A stretch of DNA of 64,000 nucleotides from Blastococcus haudaquaticus (GCF_900230285.1 NZ_OCNK01000001.1:186001-250000); one strand, 5' to 3'. Numbered from the stretch's first letter, positions 28,738 to 39,402 are shown. Made by a program: numbers and translations. Notes: generated from the sequence alone by a model not told the origin.

Positions 28738-29802
28738 TCAGGAGCCGGCCGCCAGCAGCTCGGCGGTGTGCGCGCCGACCAGCGCGTCGATGACGGCGTC
28801 CAGGTCGCCGTCGATCACCTGGTCGAGGTTGTGCGCCTTGTACCCGACGCGGTGGTCGGCGATCCGGTTCTCCGGGAAGTTGTAGGTGCGCACCCGCTCG
28901 CTGCGGTCCATCGTCCGCACCTGGCTGCGCCGCTGGTCGCTCGCGGTGGCCTCGGCCTCCTCGCGGGCGGCGGCCAGCAGCCGCGAGCGGAGCACCCGCA
29001 GCGCGGACTCCTTGTTCTGCAGCTGGCTCTTCTCGTTCTGCGAGCTGACCACGATGCCGCTGGGCAGATGGGTGATGCGGACGGCGGAGTCGGTGGTGTT
29101 CACGCTCTGCCCGCCCGGGCCCGACGACCGGAACACGTCGATGCGCAGGTCGTTGGGGTCGACGGTGACGTCGACCTCCTCGGCCTCCGGCAGCACCAGC
29201 ACGCCGGCCGCCGAGGTGTGGATCCGGCCCTGGCTCTCGGTGACCGGCACCCGCTGCACGCGGTGCACACCGCCCTCGAACTTCAGCCGCGACCAGATCC
29301 CCTCGTCGGTGCGCGACTTCACCGCGACCGCGACGTCCTTGTACCCACCGAGCTCTGCGTCGACGGCCTCGAGGATCTCGGTCGACCAGCCGCGGCGCTC
29401 GGCGTAGCGCAGGTACATGCGCAGCAGGTCGCCGGCGAAGAGCGCCGACTCCGCACCGCCCTCCCCCGCCTTGATCTCGAGGATGACGTCCTTGTCGTCG
29501 TCGGGGTCGCGCGGCAGCAGCTGCTCGTGCAGCCGCGCCTCGAGCTCCTCGACCCGCTGCCCGAGCGTGGTCGCCTCGGCGGCGAAGGACGCGTCCTCGC
29601 CGGCCAGCTCGCGCGCGGTGCCCAGGTCGCCCCGGGCCTCGTCCAGCGCCCGCGCCGTCTCGACGAGCGGGGCGAGCTGGGCGTACCGCCGGCTCAGCCG
29701 GCGGGCCCGTGACTGGTCGGCGTGCACGGAGGGGTCGGCGAGCTCGCGCTCCAGCGACGCGTGCTCGTCGAGCAGGACCGACAGGCGGTCAGGGGTGCTC
29801 AT
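28738..29802 (-). CDS. prfA: Peptide chain release factor 1
   Basis: Recognises UAA and UAG stop codons. It has 354 residues. The stop-codon-reading PxT motif ([13 protein letters not shown]) identifies RF1 rather than RF2, and the hydrolytic GGQ is in [14 protein letters not shown] near residue 230. The ATG at 29802 was chosen for the family N-terminus and a GGGAGG-like site just upstream. It precedes prmC and follows rpmE after a strong hairpin. Confidence 0.97.
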   Translation of the reverse strand: MSTPDRLSVLLDEHASLERELADPSVHADQSRARRLSRRYAQLAPLVETARALDEARGDLGTARELAGEDASFAAEATTLGQRVEELEARLHEQLLPRDPDDDKDVILEIKAGEGGAESALFAGDLLRMYLRYAERRGWSTEILEAVDAELGGYKDVAVAVKSRTDEGIWSRLKFEGGVHRVQRVPVTESQGRIHTSAAGVLVLPEAEEVDVTVDPNDLRIDVFRSSGPGGQSVNTTDSAVRITHLPSGIVVSSQNEKSQLQNKESALRVLRSRLLAAAREEAEATASDQRRSQVRTMDRSERVRTYNFPENRIADHRVGYKAHNLDQVIDGDLDAVIDALVGAHTAELLAAGS

Positions 29803-29840
29803 CGGGAGGCTCCTCTCGGACGAGCGGGCGGCGGACATGA

Positions 29841-29887
29841 CGACGGCGCCCGTCCCGCCCCGGGAAGGGGCGGCACGGGCGCCGTCG
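29841..29887 (-). terminator. Two-part hairpin after rpmE
   Basis: A 13-bp outer stem (29841-29853 with 29875-29887) is stacked on a 7-bp inner stem (29855-29861 with 29867-29873), starting 6 bp after the rpmE stop. A likely terminator or attenuator before prfA. Confidence 0.75.
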
Positions 29888-29893
29888 GAGGAG

Positions 29894-30142
29894 CTACTTG
29901 CCGGCGGTCTCGGACCCGGTGGCGGCACCGGCGGGGGTGCGCTTGCCGAACCGCTTCTCGAAGCGGGCGACGCGGCCACCGGTGTCCAGGATCTTCTGCT
30001 TGCCGGTGTAGAAGGGGTGGCACGCCGAGCAGACCTCGACGGTCAGCTGACCGGTCGCGGACGTGCTGCGGGTCTGGAACGTGTTGCCACAACCACAGGT
30101 CACCGTGGTGACGTTGTAGGCCGGGTGGATGTCGCTCTTCAT
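29894..30142 (-). CDS. rpmE: Ribosomal protein L31, zinc-binding form
   Basis: An 82-residue large-subunit protein. The four zinc-ligand positions are kept (Cys16 and Cys18 in TCGCG, then CSACHP), so this is the zinc-containing C+ form rather than the zinc-independent paralogue used in zinc starvation. The C-terminal extension ([17 protein letters not shown]) is longer than in E. coli. It lies between rho and prfA as in other actinobacteria. Confidence 0.97.
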   Translation of the reverse strand: MKSDIHPAYNVTTVTCGCGNTFQTRSTSATGQLTVEVCSACHPFYTGKQKILDTGGRVARFEKRFGKRTPAGAATGSETAGK

Positions 30143-30268
30143 GGCTGGCGCCTCTTCCGAGAAGTCTCTGGTGTTCGTGTGGTGGAACGCCTGCGGGCGG
30201 GTGGTATTCCGTGCGGTGACGGACGCCGTCGGCGGGGCTCGATCGGCAAGTATCCCCGATGGCCGGGA

Positions 30269-30341
30269 CTAGTCGTCGCTCGGGCCCGGAGCGCTAGTCG
30301 CCGCTCGGGCCCGGAGCGCTAGTCGTTGCCCGGCCCCAGCG
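30269..30341. repeat. 25-bp tandem repeat spanning the rho stop
   Basis: Two 25-bp copies (30269-30293 and 30294-30318) differ at one base and abut a degenerate third copy that contains the rho stop and last codons. Each copy on the minus strand carries GAC-TAG and the imperfect palindrome CGCTCCGGGCCCGAGCG, so it may act as serial hairpins after rho. Confidence 0.7.
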
Positions 30342-32520
30342 TCGTCTTCTGGATCTGCATGAGGAACTCGACGTTGTTGCGCGTCTTCTTCAGCTTGTCC
30401 AGGAGCAGTTCCAGCGCCTGCTGCGGCTCGAGCGCGGCCAGCACCCGGCGCAGCTTGATGACGATGGCCAGCTCGTCGGGGTTCATCAGGATCTCTTCCT
30501 TGCGGGTGCCCGACGCGTTCACGTCGACCGCCGGGAAGACCCGCTTGTCCGCCAGGCGGCGGTCGAGCTTGATCTCCGCGTTACCCGTGCCCTTGAACTC
30601 CTCGAAGATGACCGTGTCCATCGTGGACCCGGTCTCGACCAGCGCCGAGGCGATGATCGTGAGCGAGCCGCCGTTCTCGATGTTGCGGGCCGCACCGAGG
30701 AAGCGCTTGGGCGGGTAGAGAGCAGTGGAGTCGACACCACCGGAGAGGATGCGCCCGCTGGCAGGGGCCGCCAGGTTGTAGGCGCGGCCCAGGCGGGTGA
30801 TCGAGTCCAGGAGGACGACGACGTCGTGACCCATCTCGACCAGGCGCTTGGCCCGCTCGATGGAGAGTTCCGCGACCGTCGTGTGGTCCGCCGGCGGCCG
30901 GTCGAAGGTCGAGGCGATGACCTCGCCCTTCACCGAGCGCTGCATGTCGGTGACCTCCTCCGGACGCTCGTCGACCAGGACGACCATCAGGTGGCACTCG
31001 GGGTTGTTCGTCGTGATCGCGTTCGCCAGCGACTGCAGCACCATCGTCTTGCCGGCCTTGGGGGGCGACACGATGAGCGCGCGCTGCCCCTTGCCGATCG
31101 GCATGACCAGGTCGATGACCCGCGTGGTGAGCAGGTGCGGCTCGGTCTCCAGCCGCAGGCGGTCCTGCGGGTAGAGCGGCGTCAGCTTGGTGAACTCGGG
31201 CCGGTCCCGGGCCTGCTCGGGGTCGAGGCCGTTCACCGTGTCCAGGCGGACCAGCGCGTTGTACTTGTCCTTGCGCTCGCCCTCCCGGGGCTGGCGGACG
31301 GCGCCGGTGATGGCGTCGCCGCGGCGCAGCCCGTAACGGCGCACCTGGGACAGCGACACGTAGACGTCGTTCGGGCCGGTGAGGTAACCCGAGGTCCGGA
31401 CGAACGCGTAGTTGTCGAGGACGTCGAGGATGCCGGCGACGGGCAGGAGGACGTCGTCGTCGCTGACCGTCGGCTCGCCCTGCTCGTAGCGGTCCCGGCT
31501 GCCCGGCGCGTTGCCGCCGCGCTTGTTGCGGTCGCGGTAGCGGCGACCGCGGCGACCGCGGCCACCCTCGAAGTCGTCGTCCTCGTCGTCGTTGGGGCCG
31601 GCGCCACGACCGCCCTCGGCGCGGTTGTCGTTCCGGTTGTCCGGACGCCCACCGCGATCGTTGCGGTCGCCGCGGTCGGGACCCCGGTTGCCGTCGCGGT
31701 TGGCACCGTCACGGGCGTTGCCGTCGCGGGCGCCGCCGTCGCGGGCGCCACTGTCACGGGTGCTGCCGTCGCGGGTGTTGCCGCCGTCCCGGCTGCCCCG
31801 GTCGTTCGCGGGGCGGTCGTTCGCGGGGCGGTCGTTCGCGGGCCGGTCGGTGCCGCCGTCGCGGTCCCGGTCACCGCGGCTGCGGTTCCGGTCGCGGTTG
31901 CGCTGCGGGCGGTCACCGTCGGTGCGCTGGTCGCCGTCGGGCGCGGTCTCGGTGTCGGTGGAGGCGCCGGAGGTCGTGTCCCCTGCCGGCCCCTCGGTCC
32001 GGGCCTCGGTCCGGGCCTCCGTGGTGTCGGCCTCGCGGGGCCCGTCGGTGGACGGGGTCTCGACCGCCGGGGAGCCGGCCGGGCGGCTCGCGCCACGGCG
32101 GGAACGCACCGGGCGCGTGGGCGCCGCGGTCTCGGGCTGACCGGTCAGCGGACCGCCGTTGGCGCCACCGCTGATCGGGGCCTCGAGCGGCGCGGAGGAG
32201 GCAGCAACGCCGCGGGCCACGGGGGCGCCGTCGTCGGTGCCGGTGGTCGGCGCGGCCGGGGCGGCGGCCGGGGAGGACGCGCCCTCGGAGCCGCCGACCT
32301 GGCGGGCGGAGATGGCGGCGACGAGGTCGCCCTTGCGCATCCGGCCGGTGCCGGAGATGCCCAGCTCACCGGCGAGCCGCTGCAGCTCGGGCAGCAGCAT
32401 CCCGGAGAGCCCGTTGCCGCGGCGACGGGGGCTTGCCGTCGTCCCAGAAGCGGCAGGTGCCTCGCCCGGAGCGGCAGCGTCCTGCGTGCCGTTCACGGAG
32501 AGGTCGGTGGTTTCACTCAC
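30319..32520 (-). CDS. rho: Transcription termination factor Rho with long disordered insertion
   Basis: Hexameric RNA-dependent ATPase ending transcription. It has 733 residues against ~420 in E. coli. The Rho N-terminal helical domain (GMLLPELQRLAGELGISG) is followed by about 250 residues of Arg/Asp/Asn/Gly-rich disordered sequence. Then come the RNA-binding cold-shock fold (VAGILDVLDNYAFVRTSGYL) and the ATPase core with PPKAGKTM and the R-loop/Q-loop region. Long insertions are normal for actinobacterial Rho. The insertion contains three exact RPAND repeats. The GTG at 32520 follows GGAAGG. It lies downstream of thrB with a 245-bp leader holding nothing recognisable. Confidence 0.97.
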   Translation of the reverse strand: MSETTDLSVNGTQDAAAPGEAPAASGTTASPRRRGNGLSGMLLPELQRLAGELGISGTGRMRKGDLVAAISARQVGGSEGASSPAAAPAAPTTGTDDGAPVARGVAASSAPLEAPISGGANGGPLTGQPETAAPTRPVRSRRGASRPAGSPAVETPSTDGPREADTTEARTEARTEGPAGDTTSGASTDTETAPDGDQRTDGDRPQRNRDRNRSRGDRDRDGGTDRPANDRPANDRPANDRGSRDGGNTRDGSTRDSGARDGGARDGNARDGANRDGNRGPDRGDRNDRGGRPDNRNDNRAEGGRGAGPNDDEDDDFEGGRGRRGRRYRDRNKRGGNAPGSRDRYEQGEPTVSDDDVLLPVAGILDVLDNYAFVRTSGYLTGPNDVYVSLSQVRRYGLRRGDAITGAVRQPREGERKDKYNALVRLDTVNGLDPEQARDRPEFTKLTPLYPQDRLRLETEPHLLTTRVIDLVMPIGKGQRALIVSPPKAGKTMVLQSLANAITTNNPECHLMVVLVDERPEEVTDMQRSVKGEVIASTFDRPPADHTTVAELSIERAKRLVEMGHDVVVLLDSITRLGRAYNLAAPASGRILSGGVDSTALYPPKRFLGAARNIENGGSLTIIASALVETGSTMDTVIFEEFKGTGNAEIKLDRRLADKRVFPAVDVNASGTRKEEILMNPDELAIVIKLRRVLAALEPQQALELLLDKLKKTRNNVEFLMQIQKTTLGPGND
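31799..31843 (-). repeat. Three tandem 15-bp units within rho
   Basis: Three nearly identical 15-bp units encode RPAND RPAND RPAND in the disordered insertion of Rho. A coding microsatellite likely to vary in copy number between strains. Confidence 0.75.
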
Positions 32521-32765
32521 GTACAGGTCCTTCCCTGCGGTGACCTGCGCCTACCGGCACAGGGGTCCCCCGTCCCCTGGCGGTCCGGCCCGGAGGCGGG
32601 TACGCACGGAGGAACAGGTCGAAAAGATGCGAGGCGGATCAGCGGCGAAGAGAGATCGTCGGCTTCGGCCCCGCGCGAGGCTCGCCCGAGTGGGCGGCTA
32701 CGCCGTGAGCCTAGTCGCAGCTCACGGACTCAGACAACACCGGTGGGTGCGGCGTGTGTTCCTCG

Positions 32766-33686
32766 TTACCGAGAAGATACCTGAGTCCTCGCCTCGAGCA
32801 CCCGGGCTCCGTCGACGTCCACGTCGAGTGCGAGCACCGTCCAGCCGGTCCCGGCCAGCTGCGTGATGCGGTCGACTGCGCCGGGCTCCCGGGTGAGCAC
32901 GAGCACGCTCGGCCCCGCCCCCGAGACGACGGCGGCGTGCCCGTCCGCCCGCAGCTCGTCCAGCAGGGTGGCGGACGCCGGCATGGCGGCGGCGCGCTGC
33001 CGCTGGTGGAGGCGGTCGTCCGTGGCGTCGAGCAGCCGCTCCGGCGCCGCGGTCAGGGCGTGCGTCAGCAGCGCGGCGCGGGCGGCGTTGAAGGCGGCGT
33101 CCGCGTGCGGCACCAGCTCGGGCAGCAGCCCGCGGGCCACGTGGGTGGACAGCGTGGTCTCCGGCACCAGGACGACCGGACGCACGTCGGGATGCACCCC
33201 CAGCCGCTCGGCCCGGGCACCGTCGGCGGCCGTCCAGGAGAGCGTCGCCCCGCCCAGCAGGCAGGGCGCGACGTTGTCGGGGTGCCCTTCGAGCTCCGTG
33301 GTCAGCCGCAGCACGGCCTCGAGGTCGATGTCCCCGACGTCCGGGCACAGCGCCCAGGCGCCCACCACCCCCGCGACGACGGCGGCCGCCGAGGAGCCCA
33401 TCCCCCGGCCCTGCGGGATGCCGTTCTCCGCCAGGACGCGCAGACCGGGCGGCGTCCAGCCCAGGTGCTCGCACGCAGCCCGGAAGGCCCGGACGACCAG
33501 ATGCGACTCGTCCGTGGGCAGCTCCCCCGCCCCGACACCGGACACCTCGACGGTCAGGCCGGCGGGGGCGACGGCGAACTCGAGGACGTCGTACCGGGTG
33601 AGGGCGAGGCCCGCGCAGTCGAACGCGGGACCGAGGTTCGCGCTGGTAGCGGGGACGCGGACCCGGACGGCGTCGCCGCTCACCAT
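32766..33686 (-). CDS. thrB: Homoserine kinase
   Basis: Phosphorylates homoserine in threonine synthesis. It is a 306-residue GHMP kinase with the N-terminal substrate segment VPATSANLGPAFDCAGLAL, the ATP loop GIPQGRGMGSSAAAVVAGV and the C-terminal ADGHAAVVSGAGPSVL. The start is ATG 33686 or the adjacent GTG 33683; GGGAG lies ten bases before the ATG. It follows thrC after 71 bp containing a CGCTCCTCGCTCGTTCCTCG-like low-complexity element. Confidence 0.96.
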   Translation of the reverse strand: MVSGDAVRVRVPATSANLGPAFDCAGLALTRYDVLEFAVAPAGLTVEVSGVGAGELPTDESHLVVRAFRAACEHLGWTPPGLRVLAENGIPQGRGMGSSAAAVVAGVVGAWALCPDVGDIDLEAVLRLTTELEGHPDNVAPCLLGGATLSWTAADGARAERLGVHPDVRPVVLVPETTLSTHVARGLLPELVPHADAAFNAARAALLTHALTAAPERLLDATDDRLHQRQRAAAMPASATLLDELRADGHAAVVSGAGPSVLVLTREPGAVDRITQLAGTGWTVLALDVDVDGARVLEARTQVSSR

Positions 33687-33705
33687 GCCGTCATCGCTCC
33701 CGCGG

Positions 33706-33745
33706 GACGCTCCGCTCCTCGCTCGTTCCTCGCTGCGATGCTCAC
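33706..33745. repeat. Low-complexity CGCTCCTCGCTCGTTCCTCG-type element
   Basis: The thrC-thrB gap carries repeated CTCG/GCTC units with a clear purine/pyrimidine strand bias. Similar elements are scattered between genes in many high-GC actinobacteria. Their function is unknown. Confidence 0.45.
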
Positions 33746-33757
33746 GTCCCTGTCCGC

Positions 33758-34849
33758 TCACAAGCCGAGCTGGGCGGCCGCGGCGGCCGCGTCGACCGGG
33801 ATCGTCAGGGGCGCCGGTGCCCCCGAGATCGCCCACTCCGGGTCCTTGAGCCCGTTGCCGGTGACCGTGCAGACGACCCGCTGTCCCGGCTCGAGCTCAC
33901 CGGCCTCGGCGACCTGCAGCAGCCCGGCGACGGACGCGGCCGACGCGGGCTCGACGAACACCGCCTCGTGCCGGGCCAGCAGCCGGTAGGCGGCCAGGAT
34001 CGCCCGGTCGGTGACCGCGTCGATGCGCCCGCCCGACTCGTCGCGAGCGGCGAGCGCCTTGGTCCAGGACGCCGGGTTGCCGATGCGTATGGCGGTCGCG
34101 ATCGTGCTGGGGTTCTCCACGACCTGGCCGGTGACGATCGGTGCGGCACCGGCGGCCTGGAAGCCCCACATGCGTGGTGTGCGGGTGGCGGGCCCGGGAT
34201 CCTCCGACGTGGTGCAGTACTCGCGGTAGCCCTGCCAGTAGGCGGTGATGTTGCCCGCGTTGCCGACCGGGAGGCAGTGGATGTCGGGTGCGTCACCGAG
34301 GACGTCCACGATCTCGAAGGACGCCGTCTTCTGACCCTCGATGCGGAACTGGTTGACGCTGTTGACCAGGCTGACCGGGTAGTCGATCGCCAGCTTGCTG
34401 GCCAGCGCGAGGCAGTCGTCGAAGTTGCCCTCGACCTGCAGCAGTTGTGCGCCGTGGACCAGCGCCTGGGCGAGCTTGCCCATGGCAATCTTTCCCTGCG
34501 GCACGAGCACGGCGCAGGTGAGCCCGGCGCGGGCGGCGTAGGCCGCGGCGCTCGCGCTCGTGTTGCCGGTCGAGGCGCAGATGACCGCCTTCGACCCCTC
34601 CTCGACGGCCTTGGTGATGGCCATCGTCATGCCGCGGTCCTTGAAGGACCCGGTGGGGTTGGCGCCCTCGACCTTGAGGAACACCTCGCAGCCCGTCCTG
34701 CGGGAGAGCTCGGGCGCCGGCAGCAGCGGCGTCGCCCCCTCCTGGAGCGTCACGACCGGGGTGTCGGCGGTGACCGGCAGGCGCGAGCGGTAGGCCTCGA
34801 TCAGGCCGGGCCAGCGCGGGGACACGGTTCCCTGCAGCCCAGCGCTCAT
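33758..34849 (-). CDS. thrC: Threonine synthase
   Basis: PLP-dependent conversion of phosphohomoserine to threonine. It has 363 residues, fold type II, with the PLP lysine at residue 70 in [11 protein letters not shown], the phosphate-binding loop [15 protein letters not shown] and the [14 protein letters not shown] motif. This is the short actinobacterial form. The ATG overlaps the hom stop in ATGA, coupling translation. In the same frame the open reading continues upstream through hom, but that part is shadow. Confidence 0.97.
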   Translation of the reverse strand: MSAGLQGTVSPRWPGLIEAYRSRLPVTADTPVVTLQEGATPLLPAPELSRRTGCEVFLKVEGANPTGSFKDRGMTMAITKAVEEGSKAVICASTGNTSASAAAYAARAGLTCAVLVPQGKIAMGKLAQALVHGAQLLQVEGNFDDCLALASKLAIDYPVSLVNSVNQFRIEGQKTASFEIVDVLGDAPDIHCLPVGNAGNITAYWQGYREYCTTSEDPGPATRTPRMWGFQAAGAAPIVTGQVVENPSTIATAIRIGNPASWTKALAARDESGGRIDAVTDRAILAAYRLLARHEAVFVEPASAASVAGLLQVAEAGELEPGQRVVCTVTGNGLKDPEWAISGAPAPLTIPVDAAAAAAQLGL

Positions 34850-36150
34850 GACAGTCCCTCCACGCGCAGGACGCTGGTGACGCCCCGGACGGCGGGCATG
34901 TCCCGCAGCGCGGCGATCGTGGCAGACAGGGAGGCGTCGGGGGCGCTGTGGGTGACGATGACCAGGGTGGCGGCGTCGCCGCGGCCGTTCTGGCGCACCG
35001 TCGAGATGCTCACCCCGTGCTCGGCGAACGCGTGCGCCACGGTCGCCAGGACGCCCGGCTTGTCCGCGACGTCGAGGCTGACGTGGTACCGGGTCGGCGT
35101 CTCGGCCATCGGCCGGACGGCGAGGTCCGCGTAGCCCGAGGGCCCCTGGCCTGCGGCACCGGCCAGCCGGTTGCGCGCCACCGCCACCAGGTCGCCGAGG
35201 ACCGCGCTGGCGGTGGGCTCTCCCCCGGCACCCTGGCCGTAGAACATCAGCTGCCCGGCCGCCTCTGCCTCGACGAAGACCGCGTTGAAGGCGCCGCCGA
35301 CGGATGCGAGGGGGTGGGCGGTCGGGATCATCGCGGGGTGGACCCGCACCGCGACGGAGTCCCCGTCGCCGTTGGGCACCCGCTCGCAGATGGCCAGCAG
35401 CTTGACGGTGCAGCCGATCTCGGCGGCCCGGGCGACGTCGGTGGCCGAGACCGAGGAGATGCCCTCGCGGTGCACGTCCGCCGCGGTCACCGGGGTGTGG
35501 AACGCCAGCGAGGCGAGGATCGCCGCCTTGGCGGCCGCGTCGAAGCCGTCCACGTCGGCGGTGGGATCGGCCTCGGCGTACCCGAGGTCGGTGGCCTCGG
35601 CGAGCGCCTCCGCGAAGCCGGCGCCGGTCTCGGCCATGCGCGACAGGATGTAGTTGGTCGTCCCGTTGACGATGCCGACGACGCGGCGCAGCTGGTCGCC
35701 GGCCAGCGACTCGCGGAGCGGGCGCAGCAGCGGGATGGCACCGGCCACCGCCGCCTCGTAGTAGAGGTCGACGCCGGACTTGGCGGCCGCGGCGTGCAGC
35801 GCGACGCCGTCGTCGGCCAGCAGCGCCTTGTTGGCGCTGACCACCGACTTGCCGGCCTCGAAGGCGGCCAGGATCAGCGTCCGGGCCGGCTCGATCCCGC
35901 CGATCACCTCGACGACGAGATCGACGTCGTCGCGGGTGACCAGCGCGTGGGCGTCGGTGGTGAGCAGGTGCTGCGGGACGTCGGGGTGGTGGGCCGGCCG
36001 GCGCACCGCGATACCCGCGACCTCGACCGGGCGCCCGATGCGGGCGGTCAGATCGTGCGCCTGCTCGGAGATCAGCCGCAGGACGGCGCCGCCGACGGTG
36101 CCGCAGCCGAGCAGCGCGACCCTCAGCGGCCGGATCTCGGAAGCGCTCAC
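34846..36150 (-). CDS. hom: Homoserine dehydrogenase with ACT domain
   Basis: Reduces aspartate semialdehyde to homoserine, the branch point to threonine and methionine. It has 434 residues with the N-terminal Rossmann motif [11 protein letters not shown], the catalytic region ([32 protein letters not shown]) and a C-terminal ACT domain ([23 protein letters not shown]). The ACT domain predicts feedback control by threonine, by inference. The GTG overlaps the lysA stop (GTGA) and its own stop overlaps thrC. Confidence 0.97.
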   Translation of the reverse strand: MSASEIRPLRVALLGCGTVGGAVLRLISEQAHDLTARIGRPVEVAGIAVRRPAHHPDVPQHLLTTDAHALVTRDDVDLVVEVIGGIEPARTLILAAFEAGKSVVSANKALLADDGVALHAAAAKSGVDLYYEAAVAGAIPLLRPLRESLAGDQLRRVVGIVNGTTNYILSRMAETGAGFAEALAEATDLGYAEADPTADVDGFDAAAKAAILASLAFHTPVTAADVHREGISSVSATDVARAAEIGCTVKLLAICERVPNGDGDSVAVRVHPAMIPTAHPLASVGGAFNAVFVEAEAAGQLMFYGQGAGGEPTASAVLGDLVAVARNRLAGAAGQGPSGYADLAVRPMAETPTRYHVSLDVADKPGVLATVAHAFAEHGVSISTVRQNGRGDAATLVIVTHSAPDASLSATIAALRDMPAVRGVTSVLRVEGLS

Positions 36151-37640
36151 GACTGGGCTCCAACCGGGTGCTCGGGCGCGGGCTGGGACGGCGCCGGCGA
36201 CGGTGCGGGCGAGCCGGCGAGGACGGCGTCGAGGGCGAACACGTCCGACAGTGTCTGACGGCGGACGATCTCCGTCGCCACACCCTCCCGCACGGCCACC
36301 ACCGGCGGCTTGAGCAGGTAGTTGTAGTTGCTGGCCATCGACCAGCAGTAGGCACCCGTGGCCGCGACCGCCAGCAGGTCACCCGGCTGCACGTCGGACG
36401 GCAGCCACAGGTCGCGCACCAGGATGTCACCGCTCTCGCAGTGCTTGCCGACGACCCGGCACAGGGCCGGCGCGGCCTCGGAGGTGCGGTTGGCCAGCAC
36501 GCAGGTGTAACTCGCGTCGTAGAGGGCGGTACGGATGTTGTCGCTCATCCCGCCGTCGACCGAGACGTAGTTGCGCACCAGCGGGGTGCCGGGCGCACCG
36601 CTGGCGCCCAGCCGCACCGGCTTGATGGTGCCGATCTCGTAGAGCGTCACCGTCCCCGGGCCGGCGATCGCGCGGCCCGGCTCCACGGCCAGCCGGGGCA
36701 CGGGCAGCCCGAGCGCCGCGCACTCGGAGGCGACGACGGCGCGTATGCGCTCCGCGACGTCGGCGGGAGGGGTGGGGTCGTCCTCCGGCAGGTACGCGAT
36801 GCCGAAGCCGCCGCCGAGGTTCAGCTCGGGCAGGACCTCCCCGGTGGCCTGGTGCACCTGGCCGAGCAGCCCGACCACCCGGTGGGCGGCGGCGAGGAAC
36901 CCCTCGGAGTCGAAGATCTGCGAGCCGATGTGGCTGTGCAGCCCGGTGAGCTGCAGTGCCGGCTCGCGGATGACGCGCACGGCGGCGGTCAACGCGTCGC
37001 CGGTGGACAGGGAGAAGCCGAACTTCTGGTCCTCGTGCGCGGTGGCGATGAACTCGTGGGTGTGGGCCTCGATGCCCACCGTCGCGCGGATGAGCACGGG
37101 CACGGGGGCGCCCCCCGCGGCCACCCGGGCCTCGCCCAGCGGGACGAGCCGGTCGATCTCGTCGAAGGAGTCCAGCACGACGTGCCCGATCCCCGCGTCG
37201 ACCGCCAGCTGCAGCTCGACCAGCGACTTGTTGTTGCCGTGCAGTGCGATCCGCTCGGCGGGGAAGCCGGCCGCCAGGGCGAGTGAGAGCTCGTTGCCGC
37301 TGCAGGCGTCCAGGTGCAGGCCGTCGTCGGCGATCCACCGGGCCACCTGACCGCAGAGGAACGCCTTCGACGCGTAGTGCACGTCCGCGTCGGTGAAGGC
37401 GTCCGCGAAGTCCGCCGCCCGGCCGCGGAAGTCGCCCTCGTCCAGGACGAACAGCGGCGTCCCGTGGTCGCGGGCCAGCTCGGTGACCGCGCGACCGCCC
37501 AGGTGCAGCACGCCGTCGACCCGCTCGGCCGACCGCGGCCACACCTGCGGGTCCAGGACGCCGAGGTCGCTGGGCGGTGCCCCGGCGGCGGTCGGCTGCT
37601 GGATGTTCCCGTGGAGGGGGCCGGCCGGGTGCGCTCTCAC
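36147..37640 (-). CDS. lysA: Diaminopimelate decarboxylase
   Basis: Last step of lysine synthesis. It has 497 residues, a PLP alanine-racemase-type barrel plus a beta domain. The PLP lysine is Lys92 in [11 protein letters not shown]. The HSHIGSQ and GGGFGIAY phosphate-binding segments follow, and the C-terminal [10 protein letters not shown] (VGKHCESGD) and [10 protein letters not shown] motifs supply substrate contacts. A Pro/Ala-rich tail is added. The GTG at 37640 overlaps the argS stop by four bases. Confidence 0.97.
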   Translation of the reverse strand: MRAHPAGPLHGNIQQPTAAGAPPSDLGVLDPQVWPRSAERVDGVLHLGGRAVTELARDHGTPLFVLDEGDFRGRAADFADAFTDADVHYASKAFLCGQVARWIADDGLHLDACSGNELSLALAAGFPAERIALHGNNKSLVELQLAVDAGIGHVVLDSFDEIDRLVPLGEARVAAGGAPVPVLIRATVGIEAHTHEFIATAHEDQKFGFSLSTGDALTAAVRVIREPALQLTGLHSHIGSQIFDSEGFLAAAHRVVGLLGQVHQATGEVLPELNLGGGFGIAYLPEDDPTPPADVAERIRAVVASECAALGLPVPRLAVEPGRAIAGPGTVTLYEIGTIKPVRLGASGAPGTPLVRNYVSVDGGMSDNIRTALYDASYTCVLANRTSEAAPALCRVVGKHCESGDILVRDLWLPSDVQPGDLLAVAATGAYCWSMASNYNYLLKPPVVAVREGVATEIVRRQTLSDVFALDAVLAGSPAPSPAPSQPAPEHPVGAQS

Positions 37641-39298
37641 ATCCGCTCCGGTGCGGTCACGCCGAGGACGTCGAGGCCGTTGCGCAGCACCTGAGCGGTC
37701 GCGGCGCAGAGCCACAGCCGCGCGGTGGTCAGCGCCGTCGCCTCCTCGTCACCGCGCGGCAGGACGCGGCACGAGTCGTAGAAGCGGTGGTAGGTCCCGG
37801 CCAGCTCCTCCAGGTACCGCGCGACGCGGTGCGGCGCCCGCAGCTCGGCGGCGGCCGTCAGCACCCGCGGGAACTCGCCGATCGCCCGGAGCAGGTCGCT
37901 CTCCCGCTCGTGCGCCAGCTGCGTCACGTCCACGCCGTCGGCCTCGCCCAGGGACAACCCCAGGTCGGCCGCGTTGCGCAGCACCGAGGAGATGCGGGCG
38001 TGCGCGTACTGGACGTAGAAGACCGGGTTGTCGTTGGTCTGCCGGCTCCACAGATCGGCGTCGATGTCGATCTGCTGGTCGACCGACGCCCGCGCCAGGG
38101 CGTAGCGCGCCGCGTCGTTCCCGACGGCGTCGACGAGGTCGGTGAGCAGCACGAAGTTGCCCTTCCGCTTGCTCATCCGGACCTGCTCGCCGTTGCGCAC
38201 CAGGTTCACCAGCTGGCCGATCTGGATCTCCAGGTGCGTGGCGGGGTCGTCGCCGGCCGCGGCGACCAGCGCCTTGTAGCGGCCGACGTAGCCGGAGTGG
38301 TCGGCGCCCAGCAGGATGACGACCCGGTCGAACCCGCGGGCCCGCTTGTCCAGGTAGTAGGCGCAGTCGGCGGCGAAGTAGGTCGGCTCGCCGTCGGCCT
38401 TGACCAGCACCCGGTCCTTGTCGTCGCCGAAGTCGGTGGTCCGCAGCCAGACCGCACCCTCGGTCTCGAAGACGTGCCCCTGTTCGCGCAGCGTCGCGAC
38501 GGCCTTCTCCAGGGCGCCGGACTCGTGCAGGGTCCGCTCGGAGAAGAACGTGTCGAAGTGGACGCCGAAACCGTCCAGGGTGCTGCGGATGTCGGCGACC
38601 ATCGCGCCCACGCCGCGCTCGGCGAAGACGGCGAGCTGCTCCTCCTCCGGCTGCTCCAGGAGCCCGGGGACCTCGGCCACCACCTGCTGCGCGACCGTCT
38701 CCACGTAGTCGCCCTGGTACCCGTCCTCCGGGACCGGCCGCCCGAGCGCGACGGCCTGCAGGCTGCGGCCGAACCGCTCGATCTGCGCCCCGGCATCGTT
38801 GACGTAGTACTCGCGGCTGACGTCCGCGCCGCTCGCCTCGAGCAGCCGGGCCAGCGCGTCGCCGACCGCGGCCCAGCGCGTCGACCCGAGGGTGACCGGA
38901 CCGGTCGGGTTGGCCGACACGAACTCGAGGTTGAGCTTCTGGCCGGCGAGCACGTCGGTCCGCCCGTAGGTGGCGCCGGCGGTCACCGCCCGGACGGCGA
39001 TCTGCCCGAGCGCGCCCTGGGCCAGGGTGATGTTGAGGAAGCCGGGACCCGCGACGTCGACGCTCGCGATGCCGGGCTGCGCCGCGAGGTCGGTGGCCAG
39101 CAGGCCGGCGATCTCGCGCGGCGGGCGACCCGCGGCCTTGGCGAGCCGGAGCGCGACGTTCGTGGCGTAGTCGCCGTGCGCCCGGTTCTTCGGGCGTTCG
39201 ATCACGACGTCGTCGGGCACCTCGACCGTGAGCGCGCCGCGGCCGACGGCCGCGGCCACGACGGTCCGGACGACGTCACGCAGCTGCTCAGGTGTCAC
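37637..39298 (-). CDS. argS: Arginyl-tRNA synthetase
   Basis: Charges tRNA-Arg. It has 553 residues, class I, with the HIGH-equivalent motif in the segment [12 protein letters not shown], a KMSKS-like loop VRMSKRKGN and the C-terminal anticodon-binding helices. The GTG at 39298 lies six bases after a TACGCT -10-like box and has no ribosome site, so the operon argS-lysA-hom-thrC-thrB probably begins with a leaderless message. A longer open frame upstream is rejected. Confidence 0.97.
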   Translation of the reverse strand: MTPEQLRDVVRTVVAAAVGRGALTVEVPDDVVIERPKNRAHGDYATNVALRLAKAAGRPPREIAGLLATDLAAQPGIASVDVAGPGFLNITLAQGALGQIAVRAVTAGATYGRTDVLAGQKLNLEFVSANPTGPVTLGSTRWAAVGDALARLLEASGADVSREYYVNDAGAQIERFGRSLQAVALGRPVPEDGYQGDYVETVAQQVVAEVPGLLEQPEEEQLAVFAERGVGAMVADIRSTLDGFGVHFDTFFSERTLHESGALEKAVATLREQGHVFETEGAVWLRTTDFGDDKDRVLVKADGEPTYFAADCAYYLDKRARGFDRVVILLGADHSGYVGRYKALVAAAGDDPATHLEIQIGQLVNLVRNGEQVRMSKRKGNFVLLTDLVDAVGNDAARYALARASVDQQIDIDADLWSRQTNDNPVFYVQYAHARISSVLRNAADLGLSLGEADGVDVTQLAHERESDLLRAIGEFPRVLTAAAELRAPHRVARYLEELAGTYHRFYDSCRVLPRGDEEATALTTARLWLCAATAQVLRNGLDVLGVTAPERM

Positions 39299-39304
39299 CG
39301 CACG

Positions 39305-39310
39305 AGCGTA
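39305..39310 (-). promoter_or_regulatory. -10 box for leaderless argS operon
   Basis: TACGCT on the minus strand, six bases before the argS GTG. It has the same TANNNT-N6-start geometry as murA and the adenosyltransferase gene. Confidence 0.42.
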
Positions 39311-39402
39311 CTGACCGGTCTCCCGGGCCTCGCCGGCCCGTTGCGCGACCAGCAGCGGCCATCCACGGGGCGCGCTCACAGGGACCGCACAGGCGGCCGA
39401 CC

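Noticed and set aside
31580-31850. Possible CRISPR-like or tandem repeat array
   Set aside because: The repeats are coding units of the disordered Rho insertion, with no spacers of constant length.
32521-32765. Riboswitch or attenuator in the rho leader
   Set aside because: I could not recognise a conserved fold or leader peptide. It remains an unassigned 245-bp gap.
33758-36430. One 890-codon frame covering thrC and hom
   Set aside because: Only the last 363 codons match threonine synthase. The rest is a shifted-frame shadow of hom and part of lysA.
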